From: Liquidambar formosana
Lineage: Eukaryota > Streptophyta > Magnoliopsida > Saxifragales > Altingiaceae
NCBI GenBank assembly: GCA_039720395.1
Contig: JBBPBK010000098.1
Location: forward strand, 124,001 to 188,000
Length of the DNA stretch: 64,000 bases
Reading direction: 5' to 3'
Under the pieces are notes generated by a model. That model was not told the origin of the DNA. It saw nothing but the letters and a program-made list of their open reading frames with translations, and ran no database searches. Of the stretch, positions 23,402 through 33,869 are shown one piece after another. Positions within the stretch are counted from its first letter, which is position 1. Each line of letters begins with the position of its first letter. A program made the position numbers and the translations under genes.

Positions 23402-23895
23402 ACTGACAATGCTAACAAAATAGTGCAACTCTTACTAAAAGAGAATAAGTATCAAAGAAATGTACAAGTACGATGATTACTTGAAAAGAATAATTTGTTC
23501 ACCAAATGTTACGTTACTTGTGGGCTTTTAGGCTCCTTTGGCTGAATTCGTGCTCTGTGGGCTTCCTCATTTTTTGTATTATGTGTATTTATCCAAAAAG
23601 AATAATTTATGCAAAGACACCACAACTGTGTTGATTAGTGATTAGGCATGACTTCATATAACTCGGTTGCTTAGGCATAGATGTTTATTTGCTTATCATA
23701 GGAACAATCTGAACACTTCAATACATGTAAACTAAAGCACTAACTGTGATGATTAGTGATTAGGCTCAACTTCATATACCTCTTGGTGATTTGTGAATAA
23801 GCATGTAAACAAAAGCACTAATTGCGGTATCTAGTCTCTAATTAATATAGTTAACTATTTATACTCAACATTTTTCTCCAAATGAAACTGTGGTC
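23402..23895. other. Spacer with direct repeats
   Basis: No gene is seen. A motif around ttaggcatgacttcatataa and gcactaa with 'tgattagtgattaggc' recurs two or three times (23630, 23750, 23810) and is related to 7330-7400 and 20650-20710. Confidence 0.45.
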
Positions 23896-24046
23896 ACACA
23901 CTCGCACCACAAGAGGATATTAAAGATCATCAGAACAAGCAACGATTGTTGGTAATTATTTTGCTTCCAATTGCTATGGTTTTTTTTCCTACTAGGCTTC
24001 ACCATGTGTGTTACTTCTGGAGGAGAGCGCGTAAATCAGAAGTTCA
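23896..24046 (+). pseudogene. Relic of a receptor transmembrane exon
   Basis: The reading [20 protein letters not shown] followed by MVFF and an RRARKSE juxtamembrane end matches the transmembrane exons of B and D. The lead-in (ctccaaatgaaactgtggtcac) matches D. No kinase exons follow; the sequence passes into a MITE. It lies about 500 bases downstream of fragment 3, so this unit may once have joined a G-type GH18 domain to a membrane anchor. Confidence 0.72.
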
Positions 24047-24198
24047 CCTTTCTACTTATTAGAATTCATCATTCGTAACCATGAAGAGAAAATTCACCAT
24101 TTACCGTTATGATTTGAAGAAATAGACTAGCAATTTATATATTAAATGTTTTCCAATATCTAACTAATTTGGAATTTGGTATGCATAACATGTATAAG

Positions 24199-24521
24199 CA
24201 GGACGGAGCTAGGAGTTATCTCCAATAGGGGTATTGTGCTGTGAATCTGTGAAGTGGGAATTGAAACCTCTGTAGAGCTTTTCTTTTCTTTGGAAAAGTT
24301 GCTTTTTGGTAATCATTTCCCAATGTAATAGCAAAAAAATGATATGTCAACTTATTACAAATTAACTGTATATATGCTTCAAAATGACTATCATCTTCAT
24401 GTTTTTGGCATTATATCGGAAAGTGGTTATCAAATTGTAATTTCTCCAAAAAAAAAAAGGAAAAAAAAAAAATTGAGCCACTGGGGGCATGTGCCCCCAA
24501 AGAACCCTGGCTCCGCCATTG
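24199..24521. mobile_element. hAT-like MITE
   Basis: This 323-base element starts caggacggagctagg and ends cctggctccgccattg (inverted repeat CAATGGCGGAGCCAGG). It is flanked by a perfect 8-base duplication, tgtataag, at 24191-24198 and 24522-24529. It has no coding capacity. Confidence 0.88.
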
Positions 24522-24653
24522 TGTATAAGTAGAGTTTCTAATCCAACGGTTAGATTATCGAAATATTATTCTTACAAAAAGTTAGTAACAAATGTAAAAT
24601 TAAAAAGTTTAATACGAAGAGTCAATAGATCCCTCCTATGTGTATATGTATAT

Positions 24654-25017
24654 AGGATGATGATCAAGTAGGCACATGTTGATATAACTTATATCAATAC
24701 CTGCATTAAGAGTTGTACCTTGTGCATTAGTGGGATATGAGATATATTTGACTAATGTAAAAGGTACAACCCTCAATGCATGGTGTTGATATAACTTATA
24801 TCAACACGTACTGATGAGAATATAACCGTATATATATATATATATATAGGATGATGATCAGGTAAGCACGTGCTAATATAACTTATATCAAAACCTGCAT
24901 TAGGAGTTGTACCTTGTGCATTAGTGGGATGTGAGGTGCATTGAATCAATGCAAGGGGTACAACCCCCAATGCATAGTGCTGATGTAATTTATATCAGCA
25001 TGTGCTGATGGGATCAC

Positions 25018-25018
<1 letters not shown>
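24654..25018. repeat. Two tandem near-palindromic units of ~180-190 bases
   Basis: Unit 1 (about 24654-24830) and unit 2 (about 24848-25018) both begin aggatgatgatca. In each, a left arm (gatataacttatatca then ctgcattaggagttgtacc) is mirrored by a right arm (ggtacaaccc, caatgcat, then a ttatatca core). The units are joined by a (ta)n run. Related single copies lie near 41100-41250 and 58320-58500. The foldback structure suggests a MITE family; I see no clean target duplication. Confidence 0.7.
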
Positions 25019-25060
<42 letters not shown>

Positions 25061-25062
25061 CA
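25019..25062. repeat. (CT)n(TA)n microsatellite
   Basis: A run of ct dinucleotides passes into ta dinucleotides. It sits at the junction between the palindromic repeats and the start of block II. Confidence 0.9.
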
Positions 25063-25110
25063 AATCCGTTCTCATCAAAGCAATTTCCTATTTTTGCACT
25101 TCAAAATTGA

Positions 25111-25640
25111 TGTCTCTTTGCTTTATTTGGTTGCAATGTACAGACCATAGGTAGGGTAATGAAACGACACATCATGAATCCATGATTACACACTACAAGA
25201 AAAACTTATATGTAATTGTGATATCGCTGATGTGGTTTCTCAAGCCAACAACAATGAAGCAAAATAAAATTATAAGAATACTTTTTAACCCCTTAATCCT
25301 ATTTTACTTTAATTCTTATTGATCAATGATACTACGTGTCTGTGTCACAATTACGTGGAAGACTCATTCACTCATGTACTTATCACGGCTGTCCCAACAC
25401 TTAATTTAGTCAAATTAATTGAAATTTTTGCTCTTGACTTTGCGGTCCACATCCAATTACTTTATAAGGCGTATATGACTTTTTTTTTTTTGGTTTACTA
25501 AGGCGTATATGATTCGGTGAAAGAGAAGTTTCAACTAACGCGAAGCAGTTGGATAGGATTAGGACCTTCTAGTCAGGAAGATTGCTGGCAATGGCATTGA
25601 AAAGAGCCCATCGTCCTTCCCACATGGCAATGGTTATTCA
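25111..25640 (+). promoter_or_regulatory. 5' flank and putative promoter of receptor B
   Basis: No gene is seen. It is the paralogue of 1-535 and directly precedes the ATG of B. A TATA-like ctttataagg lies near 25460. An ATG 50 bases upstream (within ggcaatggcattgaaaagag) opens only a short frame. The conserved ATG at 25641 is preferred because it leads straight into a signal peptide. Confidence 0.45.
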
Positions 25641-28600
25641 ATGGCCTCCAAACTCATAGCCAGCTTCATTCTTTTCTTTCTCCCTTTTGAATTATTGCAC
25701 CATTCAAACGCACAGAGCTGGATCAAATCTGGTTATTATTGGGTCACCGGCAGCGTATTAGCCCCTCACGACTTAAACTCTGCCCTCTTTACTCACCTTA
25801 TATGTGCTTTCGCCGGTGTCGACAACTCCACCTACCACCTCTCAATCCCTTCCTCAGAAATACCATTCTTCTCCAACTTCACTCACTCTGTCAAGCGTAA
25901 GAACCCATCCATTGTGACCCTTTTATCCATCTGGGCTGGACAGGCTCAAACGGGCCAGTCCATGTTGGGTCAAATACCAAACTCAACCGTCTTGTCTTCG
26001 ATGGCCAGCCAAGCCTCTCACAGAAAATCTTTCATTGAGTCTTCAATCAAAACCGCTAGGCTTTATGGGTTTCATGGGCTGGACCTGTCTTGGGTTTGGC
26101 CCAGTACGGAGTCCGACTTGATCAATTTGGGCACCCTCTTGGACGAGTGGCGAACCGCTATAAATTCCGAGTCAACAAACTCGAACCAGTCACGATTGAT
26201 CTTGACCATGGCAGTTCATTACGTGCCGGTTCTTTATTCGATGAGTTACCCGGTGGATTCAATACGGAGGAACTTGGATTGGGCCAATGTTGTAGCATAT
26301 GGGTATTATTGGTCTTCACAGGTGAAATTTACTCGCCCGTCTGCGGCTCTGTATGACCCGTGGAGCAATGTTAGTACCAATTTCGGAATAGGGGAATGGA
26401 CCCGTAGAGGATTACCGGCTAGCAAGCTGGTTTTGGCGTTGCCTTACATTGGCTTTCCGTGGACACTCGTGAACCCCAATGATAATGGTTTAGGTGCACC
26501 AGCATCCGGGTCGGGCATTACAGAAGGTAGATTCGTGGCTTATAAGTTCATCAAAAGTGTCATGCGAGGTTATGGGAAGGCAGTTGCAACAGCTTACAAT
26601 GCTACTTATGTAGTGAATTACTGCAATTTGGGAATAAATTGGATGGGTTATGACGATGTGGAGGCTATCAGAGCAAAAGTTTCATATGCAAAAGAGAAGA
26701 AGCTACTTGGTTACACTGTCTTTCAAATCTCCTATGATGAAAATTGGGTGCTTTCACAGGCTGCAGGTATGTATGTAATAGTTTGCTACTATTCGTGTTT
26801 GGTCTAGTCAAGTAGTCCTATGACATGGATGGGTTAGATCAATGGACATAAGTTTAATTTTACACAAATTTTAGATAACATATTTGTATCTATGATTCAT
26901 ATTTTGCAAAACCTATCGTTGGATTAAATTGTCTTCTCATATAAGCTAAGCATGCAAAAAATCAAGTTGATCAAATATTAAGAGCTACTTCATCCATTCT
27001 TTTTGATCCATAAATGTGATATTTTTAGTGTAGAAAATAGAAATGTAAGTTTTAGATTGGACGGCAACCAACCTTAGATTAAATTGAATTTTGACATGGA
27101 TAGCTTACATAGGAAGGCAATCTAATCAAACGGTGGATTTTACAAAATATGGATCACATCACAAATAGGTTATCTAAAAACTTGTATCAAAATTTGTGTA
27201 CATGGATTCTAACCCGATATAGATATGGAAAAGAAAGATCAAAAACAAAAATCAAATTTCTCCTATATATCATGCAAAGTTGTGTCCAATGATCTTTTTA
27301 GGGCCGTTTGGTTGTCCATATGAAAATTAAATAAATAAATATGGTGTATTTTATATAGTAGTGAGGGCACAATTCTTTCATCTTAGATAAGAATATTTTA
27401 AAAAGTTGGAGTGATCTCCATATATGATACTATAATATTAATATTAGAACTTCAAGAAATACCTTTATTTAAAATTTTTATTTTCATTTGTTATAATGAC
27501 CACATTTTTCTTGAATTTATAATTTTTTTAAAAAAAGTTTTTCCAAATGTATGATAGCAGAACACATATCTATACGTGCACCCACATGGAGTTGAAACCA
27601 AAATCTTCGCAAACCCCACGTTTTTATTAAGACGAGTCATACCATTAAGCAAAAGGACCATTGATTGAATTTGTTGATTTATTCAATACATGATGGATTT
27701 GTGTATTCAATACTTTGTAAAACACCTTAATTGTTTAATTTCCATTTTAACAACCCTTAGAGAATAAAAATGTCCCTAATGTAAAGTTATCTCTTTTTTT
27801 TTTTTCTTCTTATTTTTTTTGCTGCCATCTTATATTATCTCAGTTGGGGGACTTTCGGTAAAATTGTAACACGTGGTTTGAAGTTAAATCTATATATGAG
27901 AACAAATGTCCAATGTTTTGAAAATATTGAGGGGTCATGCCCTCCCCGCCCCCCCCCCCCCCCACCCAAAACAAAAAAAAAAAAAAGAAAAAGAAAAAAG
28001 AAAAAGGACTCGATCATCCAAATTACTCTACGCCCATGATTAAACATTTATTTAGGTTTTATTTGATTTCTAGATTTTATCAAGGAATATATATAAGAAA
28101 TTGTACTTTTCCTTATTTGGTTGCAATAGAAAATTGACTGAAGATGATGAAGAATTGGAATTAGTTTGGCCTAATATAATTTTATCTTTTCCTTTCATTT
28201 TCATTATTTTTTCCTTTCTGGGCCTTTTTTTTTTCCTTGGTAGAATCCGGGAACCAAATAGAGGGTTGAGTATTTATTAAAGATTTAATTATATATTACT
28301 CTCTAGTCTCTTATTAGTTAAGTGAAGCAAATATATATGTATATGGTCGTAGCTCAAATGGATGTTGAAGATCACCAATACAAGCTGCGGTTGTTTGTAA
28401 TTATTTTGCTTCCAATTGCTATGGTTATTTTTGCACTAGGCTTCATCAAGTGCTACTATCAAAGGCGAATACTTAAATCAAAAGGTAACATTTTTTCCTA
28501 TTTAAATTCATTATTTGTAATCAAGAAAAGAAAATTCACCTTTTAAGATCATGAATTGAAGTGACTTACATTTTTTATTAATCGGATGATGGCTGCAGAA

Positions 28601-28795
28601 AAAGAGTCGCTATCTGAACTTGGAGGTAGTATAAAAGCTGCTGAAAACCTTAATTGTAATGCTCCAAATTTAGAAGTCTTTAGTTTTGCTGACATTGTAG
28701 CAGCTACAAATAACTTTTCGATCGAGAATAAGCTTGGAGAGGGTGGATATGGACCTGTTCACAAGGTGATATTTGTTCTTTAAACTGGGGTTTTT

Positions 28796-28831
<36 letters not shown>

Positions 28832-30902
28832 GGTGTAGAGGGAAGTTTTGAGACATCCAATACAGGTGTAGGTTTTAGGAACAAGTGAGACAATGTACAA
28901 TTGGGGTTCGGAGTAAATTTAGGGGAAGAAATCAAATCACTCCCCACCATAGGATTTCTCAGATCTTCAAACCATTTCTTTGTTTTTGCTCTTTGACTAG
29001 TATTTATTAAAAAATACTAACCTTGCTTGGGATTGATTTCTTTTTGCTAGGGTGACTTTCCAAATGGGCAAGAAATAGCGGTAAAGAGACTATCCAAAAT
29101 GTCTAAACAGGGACTTGAGGAGTTCAAAAATGAAGTCATGCTTACTGCAAAACTACAACATGTAAATCTTGTAAGGCTATTGGGGTTTTGCACCCAAAGA
29201 GAAGAAAAGATGCTAATTTACGAGTACATGCCAAACAAAAGCTTGGATTTCTATCTCTTCGGTCCGTAGTCTTTTATGCTTCTAAATATAGTTAGATAGT
29301 ATTGAGAGTAACTCCACATAAAGTTTCGCACTTCATGGTTATCTTAAAGGGTGGTGGCATGGCAAGCAATTGCTTCATAGCAGTGACACTTTTGCACCTA
29401 TGGCATGCATTCATCGATCCCAACAATTTTGGAATTTTGGCCACTATTACTCTTCAGGTGGCACTTTGGCTTGTTAATTGACATTTTAGAGCACAACACA
29501 ATACCACCTACATATCATGGTACAGAGGGCCTGCCATTATATCCTTTCAATAATGATAATGATTGTGCAATCATATGAGTCACAGAAATTTCCAACACAC
29601 ACATACACACACACACATATATATATTTATTTATTTATATTTTTTTTCTTGTTTTACCATTTTACAAAAATGATGGAAGTGTCTTCATTTCATACCATAG
29701 TGTGACACATTTATATATGGCCGGGTCACAATAAGTACCAATAGTGCTAATCAGAAGTGCTAAACTCAATGTTGTTATGCCTAAATTAGGGTCTATACTA
29801 AAAGGTATCTAATGTTGTGTGACACCCCTTTAAACTTGAAGGAAGCTAGCCTAGGTAGACCCATATTAAACTTATAAGGTTGCAACTTGCTCTCTTGCTT
29901 CCTATATATATACGGAGTACATATATAAAATATAAAATATTTCTTATATTTATATTTATATTTATTTTTGGCATGCATTGTTTAGACTAGAAATTACTAA
30001 TTATTCATGAAATATCTACTTCGATGTAGATTTGGATAGACGATTACTGTTAGACTGGAAGAAACGAGTTCAAATCATTGAAGGGGTTACTCAAGGGCTT
30101 TTATATCTCCAAGAATATTCTAGATTAACAATACTTCATAGAGATTTAAAAGCTAGCAACATTTTACTGGACAATGAGATGAAGCCCAAGATATCAGATT
30201 TAGGGATGGCAAAAATTTTCGAAAAAGATGAACGTGAAATAAACACAAGACGGATTGTTGGAACATAGTAAGTAAACCAAATTTAAAGATTACTTCAAAC
30301 ATGTTTTCTTGTTTGGTACGTAATAATTATGTTGGTTCCTCAATGCAGTGGATACGTTCCTCCAGAATGTGTGAAAGAGGGTGCTTACTCCATGAAATCT
30401 GATGTTTATAGCTTTGGAGTTCTACTATTACAAATCATAAGTGGAAAGAAGAATAAATTATATGGTTCAAATAAAAATATGATCCTTTTGGAATATGTAA
30501 AGAACTTTAGCAAACCTTCTATCATCATTGTGATTTGATATTTTTCAATAATTTGAACTGCAAGATGGCTAATATATATATATTGAATAATTTCAGGCAT
30601 ATGAGTTGTGGAAAGATGGAAAAGGCATGGAGTTTATGGACCCATCATTGGATGATGCTTTTTCATCGTGTAAATTGATGACATGCATGCAAGTAGCACT
30701 TCTTTGTGTCCAGGAAAAGCCTGCAGATAGACCGTCCATGTTGGAAGTTTCTTCAATGCTAAAAAATGAAACTGCAGCCATTGCTATGCCTAAAAGGCCT
30801 GCTTTTTCGAGAAAAAGAGATGAAGATGAGGAAAATAACTCTACATTGCAGCATGTAGCTTGTTCAAATGATGCAACGATTTCTCTAATACTACCCCGAT
30901 GA
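25641..30902 (+). CDS. Copy B: complete GH18 pseudo-chitinase receptor-like kinase (CHRK1-type)
   Basis: Seven exons with GT-AG borders and matching phases (25641-26766, 28353-28484, 28599-28765, 29051-29261, 30030-30267, 30349-30496, 30597-30902) add to 2328 bases, or 775 aa. Residues 1-24 are a signal peptide ending HSNA. A GH18 class V domain runs to about 375, a transmembrane helix spans about 389-407 with basic residues after it, and a kinase follows from about 460: GEGGYG 466-471, Lys487 in AVKRL, HRDLK 582-586, DLG 602-604 in place of DFG, and VPPE as the APE equivalent. The GH18 motif is DLSWV at 148-152, so the second Asp and catalytic Glu are lost. The later MAYD site reads VAYG. 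Chitinase activity is therefore not expected. Tobacco CHRK1 has the same domain plan. The likely role is plasma-membrane perception of a chitin-like or self glycan; the ligand is unknown. It is the only receptor here without a visible lesion. The donor after exon 4 (gtccgt) is weaker than usual. Confidence 0.88.
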
Positions 30903-31100
30903 CATTGCTCGCTTTGGTAAGGCATAGTTTATTAAACAAATTTATGGTTTTTGTAGGATTAGCATGTGTTCTTAAAACAATTATGATCCATCTTGTTCTA
31001 TATTATGGTTACCACTAGGAACTAAACTTTTCCAACAAAGTTGGATCATTATCAATTAACAAACCATAGTGAAAATAGTGGCAAGGTGTATAGGTTAGAT

Positions 31101-32185
31101 TTATATAATTCATGCAATGTGATGGATTATGACATCGACCAAGTTGGTCCTTGATTTTCCCTTCTATGGCTACGCATGGGTTCTTGTGAATGCCAATGAC
31201 AATGGTCTTTTTGCGCTGGCTACTAGACTGAATGTTTCCGTTGGTGCTTGTGATGGGTCAATTGGGTATAATCAGATCACTGTGTTTATAAGCTAGAATA
31301 GTGCTACATTAACTATGTTCAATGCCACGTTTGTTGCGGATTATTGCTAAGCTGGGATGACATGGATTGGCTTTGATGGTACGTAGAGTATTTCTACTAA
31401 GGTTTCATTTGCTGAGGCAAATGGATAGCTTGGTTACTTTGAGTGGAATGTTGGGGCCGATGACAATTGGGTTCTTTCTAGAGCAAGTTAGTATGAAACT
31501 ATGAATCTATCTGTTGCATTTATACCTTTTGTAAGTAGATGGAGTAATCTGCTTTCGATTACATTCTCCATGGAAATCGCAATTGGTTTAGGCTGTGTCT
31601 GGCACACACATTAAAATTAAGGCGGTATATGATAATAAAAATATTAGATACCTTTTCCTTTTCTCTTTTCATTTTACGACATAAATGAAATTTTATTAAA
31701 TAAAGGGCAAATAAGAAAAAAAGAAAAACCCCTAAAGTCTAACCTTTTTTCACATGACTCCTTAAAGAAAAAATGGTTAAAATGTTCCATGAATCACATT
31801 GACAATTTAATAGATAACGAAAATTTATAGAAATAATATAATCCATCCAAAAATACGAGACCTAATATTTCTAACTTCTGTGATACAAGTAAGAAATCTC
31901 AGCATTATAGAAATAAAATTATTTATCTAAACGACCAATGTGGTTCGAGAAGGCATTGTAACAATTTTTTCTTTAAAAGGGTCATATGAAGAAGGCTAAA
32001 CATTAAAAGAATTTATTATAATTTACCCATAAATAAAACCAAGCCAGTAGCCTACATCCAAGGACATAGTCCGTTAAAGCATAAGGGACCATGGTTCTCT
32101 CATTCCTCAAATGTTTAGTTCTTTGTCGATCTAATGCTCTATGGTTCTTAATGTTGTTGCGGCTTCACAGGCATGGGGAGCATAA
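31101..32185 (+). pseudogene. GH18 chitinase fragment 4 (G-type)
   Basis: This is the block II counterpart of fragment 1. It shows the same VMAYDI-to-DQVG deletion and the same TAG within 'ataagctagaatag' (near 31295), plus extra lesions: TGC TAA replaces YCYA, GGTACG TAG follows, and ATG GAT AGC TTG replaces the NELL/GLLG codons. Readable parts are FPFYGYAWVLVNANDNGLFA and FNATFVADYC. The donor has decayed to gcaagtt. The terminal exon relic is at 32163-32185 with a mutated acceptor (ttgcgg). It lies about 200 bases downstream of receptor B. Confidence 0.85.
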
Positions 32186-32774
32186 ACTGACAATGCTAAA
32201 AAAGAAGTGCAACTCTTACCAAAAATGGAAAAATGACCAAAGAAATGTATATATGAGGGTATATATGAGTGTTACTTGAAAAGAATAATTTGTTGATGAA
32301 ATGTTACGTTATTTATGAACTCTTAGGCTACTTTAATTGTATTTGTGCTTTGTGAACTTTTTCATTGTGTGTTTAGTGGAAAAGAAAAAGTCGCAAAGAC
32401 ATATTATACGCCCTAATATTGAGTTGACATATAACTGTGTTGCTCAAGCGTAAATTTTTATTTACTTATCATAGGACCAATCTGTACACTTAAAGCACTA
32501 ATTGTGGTGATTAGTGATTAGGCATGACTCCATATAATTGTTTGGATCCTTTACTTAACAACTTAGGTTTTTAGGTTGAAAACTTAACATGATATTAAAC
32601 ACAAGTTTTAGGTTGAAAACTTAACATGACATTACAATATGTTGGTTTCGGGCCATCTCGTTAGTGAGTTTGATTTATTGTCCATGTGACAAGCCCATTT
32701 CTTTCTTGTAAAGCCTGCGCATGCAGGAGAGTAAAATTGATGTACTTTATATATTTGTTTGGGCCTTTATCTCA
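32186..32774. other. Spacer 3' of fragment 4
   Basis: No gene is seen. It matches 7023-7760, with one unit of the gggccatctcgt repeat near 32652 and a small local duplication of ggttgaaaacttaacatga at about 32574 and 32612. Confidence 0.5.
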
Positions 32775-33490
32775 CATCTTGCGCTTCTCTTGCTTCTAGT
32801 AGTTTAGCCACCTCTCTGGCCTGACTGCTAGTGGTTCAACCACCTCTCGAGTTTAATGACGAGAACTCCATTTTAAAAGCCTTTGCAGCCATCAGTTGAT
32901 CCTTTTCATCCATAAGCACCACTCCCATACCCCCTAGCTGATTCTCTTTCAACCAAGCACTAGAGGCTTTCAAATCTAAAAATCAGCACCTTCTTTGATA
33001 GCATTTTGCCTCTGTTGATCATGGCTTGTGCTGATAAATTGCACATTTACAATAGCTTTTAACTCTTTTGACTCCTCCCAAGCACATAAAGCATTTGTCA
33101 CTATGTTCTGAGGGTCACCCCTTTTCTTTTTGAAAACAAGTTCATTCCTTCCTAACCACACAAACCATATAAGTACAGCAACCAAAGCAATTGACTCTTC
33201 TCTATCTTCTTTTTCATTCAACATTTCCATAAGCCCCAACCATGCCCACCACCCTATGAAATCACTACCATCCACATTATTTGATCATCAATGTTTTTAG
33301 AGGAGATATATCCCAGACCACACAAACTAACTCACACCTCAAAACTAGATGCTTTATATCCTCTGTTTCCTCATTACAGACTAGACAGCAAGGGTCTGAT
33401 CTCACCTTCTTTCTCACTAGGTTGGCATTAACATGCAGGTAAAATGTTCTTATGGCATCTCCAGATAAATAAGTTTCTCACTTTAGATCA
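32775..33490 (-). mobile_element. LINE relic, block II copy
   Basis: The minus strand reads HKNILPV-like NANLVRKK, then RSDPCCLVCNEETEDIKHLV (zinc-finger RT region, C-x2-C with H). Next comes IGWWAWLGLMEMLNEKEDRE and FVWLGRNELVFKKKRGDPQN, a plant LINE signature before RNase H. Frames are broken. It is the paralogue of 7765-8830 but shorter at its 3' end, and it lies directly downstream of pseudogene D. Confidence 0.75.
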
Positions 33491-33869
33491 TGTTGACCCT
33501 AGAAAAAAAGTATACATATAGCTGAATTTTTCTTTTGTATGCATTTCAAATGGATTCTTTATGCTATATGACTTCATGTCAAGATCCTATCACTTATAAT
33601 TTTTTGCCAAGAGTACATGTGTCGTTTAATCTAGCCTAGTTTTCCACCCTTATCTTGAAGACTACTGCATGAGTTACAAAATTTGACCTTATTTTCCAAT
33701 CTTTTCATCATGGTTTGCCAACTGCTAGATCCAACATCGGTGAAAAGAATCAAATATCGAAGATAACCATAAGGGGAAAAAAAATAGCCATAATTGTTGT
33801 AAGAATACATAATTAGCCAAAACAGGTCATAATTCTTTAATAATCTATGCCTCACCAAAGCTTGCATCG
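33491..33869. other. Spacer 3' of pseudogene D
   Basis: No gene is seen. It matches 8831-9232 downstream of C. Confidence 0.5.

Noticed and set aside
27835..28137. Gly-rich and Pro/Lys-rich open frames
   Set aside because: They arise from poly-C and poly-A runs in intron 1 of B.
30593..30925. 110-codon minus-strand open frame
   Set aside because: Antisense shadow of the last exon of receptor B.
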